From assembly GCA_905147135.1 (NCBI GenBank), contig LR990061.1:7540026-7604025 (forward strand): a stretch of DNA of 64,000 bases, given 5' to 3'. The stretch is from Blastobasis lacticolella (lineage: Eukaryota; Arthropoda; Insecta; Lepidoptera; Blastobasidae). A program made the translations under genes and the position numbers. The notes under the pieces are model-generated. The model saw nothing but the letters and a program-made list of their open reading frames with translations, searched no databases and was not told the origin of the DNA. Of the stretch, positions 1-11,362 are shown piece by piece; within the stretch, counting starts at the first letter, position 1; the number at the start of each line of letters is the position of its first letter.

Positions 1-255
1 GTATGTGTTCCAATGCGGCGATTTTCATGTGGAATTTTATCATCTTGAAACAACATTATTGCTGCTAAGTAATAAATATATGTATGTATATATCCCGCGC
101 ACGGGAAGGAGAGGCCGGCCCAAGAAGCGATGGATTGACGTGGTCAGGAATGACATGCGTGCCAATAAACTCACCACTAAGGATGCCGAAGATCGAGGGA
201 GGTGGGCCAAGAGTAGCAGGAAGGCGGACCCTGGGCCCTCGCGCGCATAACCGGG
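1..255 (+). mobile_element. 3' end of a non-LTR retrotransposon (LINE-S)
   Basis: An open frame runs to a stop near 250 and encodes a basic tail with the motif GRPKKRWIDVV, followed by a short AEDR..W..SRKADPG segment. This is the usual C-terminus of insect LINE polymerases, downstream of the reverse transcriptase. The part before about 90 is unrelated, so the copy is strongly 5'-truncated. Its last 60 bases (aaggcggaccctgggccctc to cgccaagatga) closely match the 3' tail of the SINE-B copies in this window, which suggests that this LINE family mobilises SINE-B. Confidence 0.75.
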
Positions 256-275
256 ACATAACGCCAAGATGATAA

Positions 276-552
276 ATAATAAATAATAAATAAATAATCG
301 TGGACAAATTCACACAGCACCATCAGTAAAGCGCCCCAAAGTAAGCAAAGCTTGTGTAATGGGTGCTAGATAACTGATAAACTACTTATATATTTTCTTT
401 TTTTTTAAATACATACTTAATATATATATAGAACACCCAGACCCGTAACAGAAATTAAAATTCATCATTTCAATTTCTGCCCGGCCGGGATTCGAACCCG
501 GGACCTCTTGCGTGGCAGACCGGCATGTTGACCACTGAACCACACAGGTCGT
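276..552 (-). mobile_element. SINE-A copy, tRNA-Gly-like head
   Basis: Read on the minus strand, 552 to 482 resembles a tRNA: a B box (ggttcgaatcc) and an anticodon region ctgccacgc that fits tRNA-Gly(GCC), with a decayed acceptor side. A body of about 180 bases follows and ends in a TTTATTA-rich tail. Related copies lie at 9418-9646, 11890-12065, 13378-13510, 15700-15815 and 58540-58655. It is a SINE, not a working tRNA gene, because the acceptor stem does not pair. Confidence 0.7.
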
Positions 553-867
553 CATGATGAAGATGATCTTATGGCGCTAAAAATAAACTGGCACAAACAC
601 ATAGTAACAAATTGTGCCAGTGACGTTCTATAGCTATTGTGTTTCAGTCTCAACCTCAGCTGAGCACGATTTTTTTACGTCGGTTTTTCAATTGTGTTTT
701 CACAAAATACCTCTGAATTAAAATTTGTGGCCCATTTTATTAATCGAACTGCAATATAAATTGTGATTTATTTTATTTCCCTGCGAGGGAGCTGAATCGG
801 CTCAGCCAATGGATGCAGACGGCTTTTTAGAAGCCGCTTTTTTTTATCAAACGGTAGAATAATAGGC
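553..867. other. Unassigned AT-rich intergenic DNA
   Basis: I see no gene, RNA or repeat that I can name here. Confidence 0.5.
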
Positions 868-1012
868 GAGCGGGCCACCTGATGGAGAACGTCGCCGCTG
901 AGTATAGACATTAGCAACACCAGGGTATCGCTAATGCGTTGTCCACCAATAAAACCTGCTGCTCTGGCAGTAAAAAAGGCAAACCCTCCACTACCAAAGC
1001 TACGGTTCCCTA
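868..1012 (-). mobile_element. LINE-D 3' fragment
   Basis: The stretch shares gcgggccacctgatgg and a run ending in a Lys-rich tract with copies at 62480-62800 (same orientation) and 40536-40670 (opposite orientation). It is the antisense of the last codons and 3' UTR of a Jockey/CR1-type LINE. No open frame survives. Confidence 0.55.
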
Positions 1013-2599
1013 ATCATTCAGATAATAATGAGGTAGGATTATAGGAATAGATTTTAACTATGTGAGGAGCTTACTGGCTTCCTCACTCTACGTTTTTGAT
1101 ACTTTTAGTAATATATTGCTAATTGTACGCTGGGAAACATTCTGTGAAGTATATTCCCTAATTGATCGGGATGTACAGTGGAAAACTTGGACTAAAGTAT
1201 TTTAACGCTCGAAATTAAAACAGGGTAAGTAACCCGCGCTTGCTAGTACCTACTAAAATTGTTCCACGCAAACTCCGTAAAAAATAAACTGTTAAATAAA
1301 TAAATAAATTAGGAAACTGTAGTAATTCAGCGAAAAATTGTAAAGAAGTGGTGCAAATGACGTCATTTATTTAGTAATAGTTCGAAAATTAGTTAGAATT
1401 ACATACAGACAGGTTGATATCAAGTTTTCTCCATAAAACGAATACAGCAATTCAAAATCTTTAACCTCCTGATTTTAAGATCTATACCAATCTCAACCCA
1501 CCGCATCCACACAATACAATAATCGAAATACCGGAGGCAAGTATCTCCCCCAACAGCAGATAGAAACTCTCCAATAGACATCTGGAACACAGAAATCCTC
1601 TTACAGTCCCCTGTTGTCGAACAAGCACAAAGCAAGTGTTGCGGCACTTGCGGCTACTTCAAAGCGAAAACTCGGAAACTTTGGACGCGGAGATTGTAAC
1701 CGATTCCGATGCGCTGGTGCGATTGTGTATCTCTGAAATTATTGTAGATATACCTACTTTTGTCGTCTTCGATACGTTTTCGTTGTCAAGTCAGCGAGTA
1801 CCTAAAGGTTCCAAGGTATTAGCGGTTTTTGGTAGCATAGAACTTTGACGATAACATAACATGATATAACTTTTGTACTATATATTTATATAAGAGGATT
1901 TTTTGTTTCATTAGCAGCAATCATAACATAATAATGAGTTGATTTTTGTAAGTTAGCTAATGAAACGTGTCTCCAACTGGTACGTATCGTAAAGACATAT
2001 GTATGACAAAAATAATACCAAAGTCAGCTAAACGTAAGTTACCAGTGGCCTACTCAGACTGTTGCTCTAAGCTTTACTAGACAGTATCGTCCGCTTTGCT
2101 CAGTTTTCGACTGAAAAAATGAAAATAATAATTACAAACAAATAAACCGTTACCTATTTTATCATTGACACTATAACAAGAAGTGCTACTTGCACATGTA
2201 TTATGCATTATATAATGAGTCTTGTTTTTGACTTTTGTTATATCCGTATTTTTTTCTATTGGAAACGTTTTAAAGTTCGGCTGATCGATATTTTATTGAA
2301 GTCGGTAAAAAAAGCAAAACCTAGACGATATAATACACAATTGCGCCTTGAATCGAAGAGGCGGCGGAAGCGCGGGCGCCTTAAAAATTATGGGGTGCAG
2401 GAGTTGAAGGCGGAAACTTTGGGCGCGAAGATCGTAACCGGTTTCAAAGAGCATTTGAAAATTATGGATGTGCTAGCTTTATAGCTTTTGTACACTTTAT
2501 GGGCCTGATACTCGCGCTCTGACATTTCCAATTTGACAGTTTATCTAGCTACTAAACTCTTTGAATTGAAATGTCTATTGCAGCCAAAAGTATTTCCGA
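1013..2599. other. Unassigned intergenic DNA
   Basis: Low-complexity, AT-rich sequence. Short open frames near 1420-1848 and 2203-2484 share a small segment (aagcg..gaa.ctttgg.cgcg.agat.gtaaccg) and probably come from one old repeat. No domain is recognisable. Confidence 0.4.
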
Positions 2600-2822
2600 C
2601 ACGAAAAGGGAGGTTCTTGCCATAATCTCGCTTTTCGGCAGGCAGGCTGGAGATCGCAGTTTTATAAATATAACAATGAAAAACGCTGCTGCTCATTTTC
2701 CAGCCTTCGGAGACTCTAGATCTTTTGCCTCGATAACATTAGTCGCCTTGTACGATACCCACGAGTGTAAGGGGTTGGTGCTATTCTACTCTGCCGGACA
2801 CTACACGGCCAGTGAAATACTA
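2600..2822 (+). repeat. Interspersed repeat family C
   Basis: About 220-260 bases shared with 9905-10125, 34608-34866, 60388-60655 (plus) and 45905-46168 (minus), with scraps at 42492-42545 and 43015-43110. Hallmarks are gggaggtt.ttgccataatc, ggcaggcgggttggagatcg and ggtgctattctactctgcc. It has no coding frame; I would class it as a SINE or a conserved LINE 3' end. Confidence 0.7.
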
Positions 2823-2859
2823 ACCTAACTAACCATAAAAATTGTCTAACCATAAAAAT

Positions 2860-3480
2860 TGAAAAAGAGGAAAAATAATTTACAATCAGAAAATGTGGAT
2901 AAAGTGCAAAGTATGTGGATAAAGGAAAAAAGGATGCCAGTATTGAAAAATATTAAAAAAAGGATTCAAAATATTTATTTGTAAGAGATAGGTATTACAG
3001 ATGTTTTCATTATCATCAATAGTTTCTCTATCTCTTGCCCGCATGCTGAGGCGTACAAATCTTTAAATTTAATTCATTTTCATTTGGTAAATAATAAAAT
3101 CTTCCATAAATAGTGATGTCAAAAAATTTAAATTTCAATATTTAAGTTATAAAATAATCAATAAATAAAACCATGTCACTAAAAATAACAATTATTACTT
3201 ACAATTTCATTTAATAATAATGCCATCAATAATTAAACAATGTCATACAATTTAAATGTCATTAAAATATTCGGTCAATTCATAATATGCCTTATCTACT
3301 AAGTAAGAATGTAATTTATGTTTAAATGTCATAAAATCTGTACATTGGCGTAAGCTAATTGGTAATTTATTATAAATCTTTGGGGCTAGTATGTAGAAAC
3401 TTTTTGATAAAGAGTAGTTTTGCATCCATTTTGCACCGATCTGATCGTTACGCCTTAAACTATATACTCTGGGGAACAAA
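2860..3480 (-). mobile_element. CR1-like LINE, 5'-truncated 3' end
   Basis: A minus-strand frame (3479 to 3252) encodes a polymerase C-terminus with YNKLP and, at its end, ELTEYFN, which resembles the SLTEYFD end of the long LINE at 35-40.4 kb. The two belong to related families. Sequence from 3251 down to about 2860 would be its 3' UTR. The rest of the polymerase is missing. Confidence 0.6.
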
Positions 3481-4293
3481 TTCGGATTTCAACGAATGAA
3501 AAGTGCCGTTTCGTAAATGTAGATAGATGTTAAAGATATAATCTTTAAGAAATTTTGTTGTGGCTGTTTCTCCTAACTGTATATTCATCATCATCATCTT
3601 CAAATTCACAACATCAACATCAAATTTCATTATTTTAGTAGATGCGTAGATGAAAGCCTGAAAGAACTCTTATAGACTGGTCGAGTATAATTAATTTTGA
3701 AATCCGACGTCTGAAGGTGTTAATTATAGAGTTGAAAGACTTTCGAAAGGCGTCCAATTCTTTAAAAATTAATAAAAGTTTCCATTAGCGATAGTTAATT
3801 TATTTCCCAAGAAGGAGAGTTTAAAATAAAACTTAACCATTTAAGTTATTCATCGATTAATATTCTAATTAATTGAAAGTGTCAAATTTCTCTGGTCACG
3901 CAGTTTAGCTTTACTTAACATAATCATCGTTTTAGCGATCAACTTCGACTTCTCACTGTTACTTGAATGTAGTATTTTTTCTCTGTGCTTATTACTATAT
4001 TACCTTCTATTAAACGCTGTAAAGTCACAAAATATATATTCTTATACTCACATGTTAGTTCTGCATCTTTGTACTTTCCATGACGTGGGCAACATAATAA
4101 AAGTCATACAAAACTTTACCTTATTTTATGAGCAATATATTCCATTTTTTATTTGTTGTCACGGTTTTTGCTTCTGAATACCTATAAGTTACGAAATATA
4201 GTTAAATGTAAAAAGCGCATCAACTCCGAAACTTTTTTATCGAATTTCAATTGCTTGAAGACGATAATAATAATGTCGAAGCTAAATGCTACG
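3481..4293. other. Unassigned intergenic DNA
   Basis: AT-rich sequence in which I recognise no gene or named repeat. Confidence 0.45.
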
Positions 4294-4513
4294 ATCTGTT
4301 TAAACTGACTTGTCTTATTTGGTGTACAAACAATGCCTAAAATCACGAGTTGCCGTATCAATCACGATACTTATATTGTGTATAGATGTCGAGAATTAAA
4401 TTGTAATGGTAATTGAATTAGTTGAAATGTAAATTTCAACGAATACTGCTGCATATTATCCATTTAAATACTTAATTTTCTTAACCAAATAAGACAAGTC
4501 AGTTCGGACAGAT
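4294..4513. mobile_element. Small inverted-repeat element (MITE-E copy 1)
   Basis: The ends are inverted repeats of about 28 bases: actgacttgtcttatttggt at the left and accaaataagacaagtcagt at the right, framed by ATCTGT and ACAGAT. The interior is non-coding. A second copy in the opposite orientation lies at 8295-8503. Size and structure fit a non-autonomous DNA transposon; the superfamily is not clear. Confidence 0.75.
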
Positions 4514-5029
4514 TGATTTTTGACACAATTTTGTAAGTCCATAAACTTATTTTACATAAGTTGCATTTGCCATAAAATCAGTCTTTCTCAAGATAACTTT
4601 TTTCTATGTTGTCGACTCAGTTCCGTGGATTAATTTAACTCGTCCCATATCCAGTACCAAGAGGCCAGCCGCCTTGACTTGCAGATTGCTGCGGTCGCCG
4701 CTAATCTAGCTCTGCTCCCAATCTCACCAGGATTGCCTTAAGGGCGAGCCATCACCTGGAATATTATTATAATATAAGAATATATTCTTGTGAATCTAAA
4801 TTTAGAATCGGATTCGACGCGTCCCGTCTGATGAATGAACTTCATATTTTGGCATGTCGGCAGCGTTATAAAGGTTGTCTTATAAATGTTGTCAGGGGAT
4901 GAGTAATGGGAAAATAGGGCAAGCGAAGTCTTATTTTATTGGTAAATCTATAATTATTCGTGTGCATATAACACAGCAGTTTTCGGTGTCGATTACTTAC
5001 GGTCAGAGATCCTAAGGATGTTCCGTGGA
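4514..5029. other. Unassigned intergenic DNA
   Basis: No gene or repeat recognised. Confidence 0.4.
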
Positions 5030-5465
5030 GGAGCGAAACATGTGTCGAGGTTTACCAATAATAGTGAGGTGGTGGTGTGTAGTGAAGCGCTAGTTATAGC
5101 GGTGGTTATAACGGTGGTGGTGAGTGGGGTAGTGTGGTGTGGTGTGGTGTGGTAATGGTGTGTGGTCAGTTGCAAGACCTCATTCCGCCGGCCCCTTTCC
5201 GCCATCGGGAAACGCAATCCGGGCGAGCGCTTCATCCTTATGTCGTGGATCTTCCAGCTACCCGCACGAGCCACTTTGGTTCAACCTTTATAATGCGAAC
5301 GTCTAAGGAATGGGACACGTTGCCTGCGAGTGTGTTCCCTGATCACTATAATCTGGACGCCTTCAAGGCTAGAGTGATTAGGCTGTTCCTAGACAGGCAT
5401 GCTCCATCTTCAACCGCATCGTCACTTACCACCAGGTGAGATGGCGGTCAAATACCTGGATAGTC
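5030..5465 (+). mobile_element. LINE-A (Jockey-like) 3' end after a GTGG-rich tract
   Basis: From about 5167 an open frame to 5439 encodes the standard end of a Jockey-like polymerase: IPPAPFRHRET, a TSHFGSTF segment, then W-x-x-LPASVFPDHYNLDAFK and a short LFLDRH tail. An A-rich run follows at 5470. Related 3' ends are at 6090-6262, 31848-31995 and 32400-33160. The upstream 5050-5160 is a purine/G-rich tract of GTGG and GTGGT units, not part of the coding frame. Confidence 0.75.
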
Positions 5466-5639
5466 TAAAATAAAAAAAAATAAGCTAAATATGTATATTT
5501 ATTAACAACATCTAATGGCACATATAATACATGGCATAGGTAACGAGATTAAGAGTGTAGGTATCTTTTTTGCGTCGATTTATGTAGTGTTTTTTGTTTA
5601 CTTCACTGCATAATGAAAATAAATTTGTAAATTGCCTAC

Positions 5640-5830
5640 ACTTACTTTATCTCTACATACCCTGTTTTTCTTACTTATAAACCTTCCTCTTGAATCACTC
5701 TATCTATTGTGGAAAACCACATAACAATCCGTTGCGTTGTTTAATAGATCTAAGCTTACATATAAACAGATGGCAGGAAGCGACTTGTTTTATACTATGT
5801 ATATAGGTAGATATTAAAAAATAACTTGAA
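5640..5830. repeat. Partial copy of inverted-repeat element F
   Basis: Shares ccttcctcttgaatcactct and an ..atccgttgc..gttt..agatctaag core with the complete element at 59721-60082. Only one half is present and the terminal repeats are lost. Confidence 0.5.
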
Positions 5831-6089
5831 CTTCAATCCGTCACACAACAAAAATATTCTTACTCCACGGCAGAATCACATAAGAACGAGTCTACTCCTT
5901 AAGTTAATATTATGGGAGGGCTGGTGACCATTCCTCTAACTTGAGCTGCAGTTGAGTGCCTGAAGCTATTTTATGCATAACCGAATTTAAATTCACCAAG
6001 CAACACCCTTGCAACAACTTGGATGATTCTATGACACCTAAGTACAACCTTGTCAGATACGGGGTGTTGTTAGTTAGGTATGAGTATTA

Positions 6090-6262
6090 TTATGCGTACA
6101 GCCAAGGAATGGAACGCGTTGCCTGCGAGTGTGTTCCCTTATCATTATAATCTAGACGCCTTCAAGGATAAAGTGAAAAGTCTGTTATTAGACAGGCATG
6201 TTCCATCATCGGCCACATCGTTGCTTACGACCAGGTGAGATGGCGGTCAAATGCCTCGCTAA
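6090..6262 (+). mobile_element. LINE-A 3' fragment
   Basis: A short piece of the LINE-A polymerase end (AKEWNALPASVFP-like, then LLDRH) followed by its 3' UTR (ggtgagatggcggtcaaatg). Frame changes relative to the copy at 5167-5439 show decay. Confidence 0.65.
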
Positions 6263-7008
6263 TAAAAAACTGTGTACTAAATTCTACAGTAAATACTAAA
6301 AATATATTTGTTTTATTATTGTTTTCATCTGCGGATACGACAGAATTTTTGTTGACACACTTCAGGAATTGTGATAATAAACGATAAAATTGCTTTCAAT
6401 GTTCTGCTTCTAATAACGAAATCGTTAATGTCAAAACTTTTATCCATTTTATTCGTTTTACAAGCTTTTATTTAGTGCACATGTCCCCCATGTCTGTTCG
6501 TAATAAAGTCCGTTCGTATATTTATTTTCCTCTTTGAGAAACCCATTGACTTAACTCTGTAATATAAAGTACAAACGCGCATTACCATACGTCGCAGCCC
6601 GCAGCGGGGTTGCCAGAATATTCCTCCAATTCCGCATGCAATGTTGCCGCAGTTAATGCGGTTACAGCAAAACCGGGAGTCTGCGAAATAATAGGCGCCA
6701 GTAGCGATGCAGCAGCGGTTTTGGTGAAAATAAGATTATTACGAGTAAGCTACTTTGCTGGGTTTCTGCGTTCCAGATTTTTTGTGTTGGAGTTTCCGAG
6801 ATTATGTAACTCCATTTAGCGTGTAAGCATAATTGTATTCGTTTGTGGAATAAATGAAAATGCAATTCATATAATCGTTCACGGGATTAAGTTCTTTGTA
6901 TTCTTTCGATTGTCCGGTTGCATAAGAAAGATAAGTTCACAAAACTGTATGGAAAATTATTCTGAACTTATTTTTAAATATTTTGATCGTAATATGTACG
7001 TGTTTCAT
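6263..7008. other. Unassigned intergenic DNA
   Basis: No supported feature; a 69-codon open frame at 6610-6819 has no recognisable domain. Confidence 0.4.
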
Positions 7009-7310
7009 AGGACCTTCGGTGGCCAAATGGTTAAGGTATCGGCCATGTACCATGGCCAATGGCTGTTTTCTGAGTTATGTACATTAGTTGAATGCTAACC
7101 GATGCTCTTACGGTGAAGGAAAACATCGTGATGAAACCTTCACGTTCCGACGACTGAATGTGTAACTATGATTTAATCTGGCCAGGTTCCCCTGGTAGAA
7201 GAGTCACGGAGGTCAGATGGCAGTCGCTCCACTGGATCATAGTCAAGGCGGACCCCAGGCCCTCGTACGCGAGTGCAAAACCGGGGCATTAACGTCAAGA
7301 TTATTATTTT
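7009..7310 (+). mobile_element. SINE-B, near full length
   Basis: The head ggtggccaaatggttaaggt is a tRNA-type A box region. The body follows (gctaaccgatgctcttacgg, gatgaaacc, gatttaatctggccaggttc), and the tail (aaggcggaccccaggccctc, cattaacgtcaagatt) matches LINE-S at the left edge. The B box area has been damaged. Copies of this family recur about 15 times in the window. Confidence 0.8.
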
Positions 7311-8294
7311 TGTTTGTACGTGTTTCAAAGATAGCTCGTTAAGTACCTACTCGAAGCTGATGAGCATGTTTGATAAGATTGTTGAATATGCGTAGATAAA
7401 GCGAAAAAGGAGTGTTAGGGGTCGTAGCATGTCAAACATTGTGGTCTTCGCCTACCCTTATGGCAAAAAGGCGTAAATTTTGTAAATAGAAAACTGACAC
7501 ATTTTCCTTGCCCAACTTCAAATTTCCAATAATCAATTTAACTTGCCCAAATGACTTCGACGCCTCGATCTGTACCTCGATCAAGATAGTGACTGGAAAT
7601 GGACTGGACCCATTCGGGAGAAATTAATGCTGCTATCGCAACTTCACAACCGTTTGATGTCCGCTCAAAGTTTCCTAGAGAGGAATCTAAACAGTAACTG
7701 TTACCTACAGTTACTGTACTTTACTGCCTCACCTCGAGTGACTTTAAGTGTCTCTTGAGTGACTCTAAGAGTGTAATTAAAATACGGAGAACGGTCTGAG
7801 GCTATCGTTTTATTTTGCGACGTGGATGTTACATTGTAACGAAAAAAATTAAATACCTGTTAAATACTTAGTTAATTAATACCTGTAAAATAAAAGTAAT
7901 TTAGTTATAAGTGCTCAATATTGTCTCTACCGCTCTTTAGATCTCCTTTCAGAGGGTCTAAGGTTGGCTAGAAGAAATCCAGATAAGATATGTAAGATGA
8001 GCCCGTCTTTGCTTTGTAAAATGATATTTTTTTCATTACTGTATTTATTTTTAATTGCAATAAAGAATTTATATACATACATTAGAAAATTAATGCCTAG
8101 TTACTACCTATGAGTCCAGGATGAATGCCCGAATTACCCTAGACCGATACAATCGTACATAGAAATCACTGTTCGCCGTTCACCGGAAGAATAAGAAAAT
8201 TTTAGGCCAATGGGTCGGTTCACTGAGAGCTCGTTTGGTCGGATGAATGTTACAATATAAATGTTTAGCCGATACCACGATTTATATACCTATA
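7311..8294. other. Unassigned intergenic DNA
   Basis: Nothing recognisable beyond AT-rich sequence. Confidence 0.4.
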
Positions 8295-8503
8295 ATCTGT
8301 CCAATCTGACTTGTCCTATTTGGTTAAGAAAATTATGTATTTAAATTGATAATGTGCAGCAGTATTAGTTGAAATTCACTTTCTATGTGTTTCTTATATA
8401 ATTCTCGACATCTATACATAATATACGTAGCGTGATTGATACGGCAAGTCGTGATTTCGGGCATTGTTTGTTCACCAAATAAGACAAGTCAGTTTAAACA
8501 GAT
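8295..8503. mobile_element. MITE-E copy 2
   Basis: Same terminal repeats as 4294-4513 but inverted, with a similar interior (cgtgattgatacggcaagtc, gtgcagcagtatt). Ends read ATCTGT and ACAGAT. Confidence 0.75.
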
Positions 8504-8631
8504 CATATACGGATACGTTACCTATAGGCACATTATATGATGTAATTATTTGAAATATCGGGGTTATGATCAGATATTTTTCAATAGGTTTATTTTATAC
8601 GGGCTTAATTTTTTTCCCGTTTATTTTTGGT

Positions 8632-8792
8632 TCATGTAACCATGATCCAATCTGATCAGGTTACCCTTAGGTCACGGAGGCAGTCGCTCCGCTGTAATTA
8701 TTTGATGTGCCAAATCCTGGATCATGGTCAAGGCGGACCCCGGGCCACCGTGCGCGAGAGCACAACCGTGACACTAACGCCAAGTTGATTAT
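8632..8792 (+). mobile_element. SINE-B, 3' half
   Basis: Begins in the body (ccatgatccaatctgatcag) and runs through the shared LINE-S-like tail to ctaacgccaagttgatt. The tRNA-like head is missing. Confidence 0.75.
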
Positions 8793-9318
8793 TTAATAAA
8801 ATACGTGGAGGTTTTTGTTAGGCTAAAGTGGTAGGTAACTAGGTAGGGATGTACAGTTCGCTTCTCTCTCGATCAGCATTAGAACCAGAACAGTCTAAGA
8901 CCAAGCAGAAAATATACATAACTTGGCGTGCCACCTTCTGTACTTACACTAAAAATGTCAAACATTATTCAGAACGCCGTGAAATGTCTAAATATATAAG
9001 CGAGTCATTTCCGCAGCAGGTGGCGGCATACTTAAGTCTGCATGGCCCATAGAATAGGGAGGTGACTAGCTAGGTAGATACGATACTAGGTGGGTTTAGG
9101 AAGAAAAGATAGAATTCTCAATACAGAATGAGACTTATCTACACGGGTTTATCTTATCTAGAATAATGACCAATTCTGATAAGACCGGAATTAGCTTTGA
9201 CGTAATAATTGCCCCCTAAAAAATGTTTGACGGCGACGTCAAGGTTTGAACTTTTGGATTTAATGACATTGGCAATAATGCTCGCACAAAAGGTTTAATT
9301 TCAAGAACTAGTCATTTA

Positions 9319-9866
9319 AGAGTTAATGTCACAGTTGTGCTCTTGCACGCGGGGTCCGTCTTGCCCATGTGAAACAGTGTTTGGCAGATTAGGTAATTAC
9401 AGTGGAGCGACTACCATATTAATAAATAATCGTGGACACATTCACACAACGCCATCTAGCCCCAAAGTAAGCAAAGCTTGTGTTACGGGTGCTAGATAAC
9501 TGATAAACTACTTATATACTTTTAAATACATATTTATTATACATAGAACACCCAGACCCGTAAGCGAAATTAGAATTCATCATTTCAATTTCTGCCCGGC
9601 CGGGAATCGAACCCGGGACCTTTTGCGTGGCATGTTGACCACTGTGATCCTGTTAACAAGGGAACTTGACCTGATTGGATCTTGGTTACCTACACATTCA
9701 GTCACATGCATGTGTAAGTTTCATCACGAATGATTTCGCTCACCGCAAGAGCATCGGCTAACTTATTCAACTAATATAGTTGACTCAGAAAAGAGTCATT
9801 GGTACATGGCCGCAAAGGGATTCGAACGCGGTACCTGGGGGTACGAGTCCACCCACGCTCTTCATT
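9319..9866 (-). mobile_element. SINE-B split by a nested SINE-A
   Basis: Minus-strand SINE-B with its tail at 9319 and its tRNA-like head near 9866. A minus-strand SINE-A (9418-9646) interrupts the body and about ten SINE-B bases are lost at the junction. SINE-A is therefore the younger insertion here. Confidence 0.75.
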
Positions 9867-9904
9867 CCTTTCATTTGTTTCACCTGTAAGCTAATATTTG
9901 CCTA

Positions 9905-10125
9905 TCATCATCACAGCCTGTAACAGTCCACTGCAGGATTTAGGGCCTCTCCCACGAAAGGGGAGGTTATTGCCATAATCTCCACGCTTGGCAGGCGGGT
10001 TGGAGATCGCAGTGTTTAAATATAACAATGGAAATTGCTGCTGCCCATTTTCCAGACTACGGAGACTCTTGATCTTTTGCCTCGAAAACATTAGTCACTC
10101 TGCCGGACACCACACAGCTATTTGC
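9905..10125 (+). repeat. Interspersed repeat family C
   Basis: Clear copy with the gggaggttattgccataatc and gcgggttggagatcgcagtg blocks; ends in the ccggacaccacacagc motif. Confidence 0.7.
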
Positions 10126-10688
10126 CTATCATAACATGGAAACTTTAGTTAAAATAATCCTAAATTACTCATAACGTATTAAATGTACCTGAAAAGCGAT
10201 CCCGTCTCTTGCAGTCCCCAGCCGTCTTATTCATCTAGAGATGGGATGTACCGGAAATACCGTACCGGGTGACGAAGCTATTTCGTTATTCGTCGTCTCG
10301 AGACAACACAGGCCTACGAAGGCCTACGACGGCTTTCGGGGTAATGCTGAGTGACAGCGTTATTATGGACTGTGCGAGCCTGTTACTCGTACACTTATGA
10401 AAGGGAGCGAATACCTCTGACGGTTTAAAATTTAATAAGCATTTCACATGAGAAGGGACGGTGTTCCTGGAGACATTGTAGGAGCGAATCTCAGTTATAC
10501 CATTTCGTCAGAACACAGAACAAGGTTAATGCGTTGTCTGAAGAGATCTCTGAAGAGACCTCTAATATACGCATTTATTTCACATACTATACACATTCTA
10601 CAATCGATAATCAACGAGTTTTAATATACATAAATGGTAGTGGTCCAAAGCACTTCACAAATTTAATAAAATAACAAAGCCTAAAAGG
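10126..10688. other. Unassigned DNA with a LINE-C scrap
   Basis: About 40 bases near 10528-10570 match LINE-C (tctgaagagacctctaatat). The rest shows nothing I can name. Confidence 0.4.
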
Positions 10689-11015
10689 TTAATGTCCCGG
10701 TTGTGCCCTCACGCAAAAGGGGCTGGGGTCCGCTTTGACCATGATCCAGGATTTGGCAGATTAGGTAATTACAATGGACCCCCGTGACCCTGCTACTAGG
10801 GGAACCTGAAAACATTGGATTATGGTTAAACATTCAGTCGTCTGAATGTGCATTTTTATACGATATTTTTTTCCCTTACCGTAAGAGCATCGGTTAGCAT
10901 TCAACTAATGTACATAAATCAGAAAAGAGACATTGATACATGGTTGCAGTGGGATTCGAACCCGGTGCCTTTTGCTTACGAGTCGGATACCTTAACCACT
11001 CTGCCACCGACGCTA
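10689..11015 (-). mobile_element. SINE-B, near full length
   Basis: Minus-strand copy with tail, body and a readable B box (gggattcgaacccggt on the plus strand). The tRNA-like head ends near 11015. Confidence 0.8.
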
Positions 11016-11089
11016 ATAAAAAGGATATTTATGGTTTAATAAAATGCATGATATTCAAATTCAATATAATCATTCCAAGACCCCTCCAC

Positions 11090-11362
11090 TTTTCCCAGTT
11101 TTCAGGCTAGGCACGTCATTAGCCGAACTACACAGAAATCGAAAATCTAAGTTAAGTAATGTTCGCAGTGTCCGGGAAGTTGATGGGTGACCGTTTCGTA
11201 CTATGGGGCTAGTCGAAGTTCAGCACCGCAACGAGCTCGCCACTAAGTGTGCCTGCGCCACACTGTGTGTTGGCGAATCTGAAGCGACCCTGAGACTGGT
11301 TTAACAGTCTTGGTATATTACTAGTATAATGTAATAATCAATAAAAAAAAATAAAAAAAATT
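11090..11362 (+). mobile_element. SINE with a 5S rRNA-like core
   Basis: Positions about 11145-11210 resemble the internal promoter half of 5S rRNA: aagttaagtaatgttcg (5S A box region) and, about 30 bases later, tgatgggtgaccg (5S C box). A non-5S body of about 130 bases follows and ends in an A-rich tail at 11340-11362. The first half of 5S is not recognisable, so this is a 5S-derived SINE or a retroposed pseudogene rather than a working 5S gene. Confidence 0.65.

Noticed and set aside
482..552. Possible tRNA-Gly gene on the minus strand
   Set aside because: The acceptor stem does not pair and the same sequence continues into a repeated body; it is the head of a SINE.
11145..11210. Functional 5S rRNA gene
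   Set aside because: The 5' half of 5S is not recognisable, and an unrelated body and A-rich tail follow.
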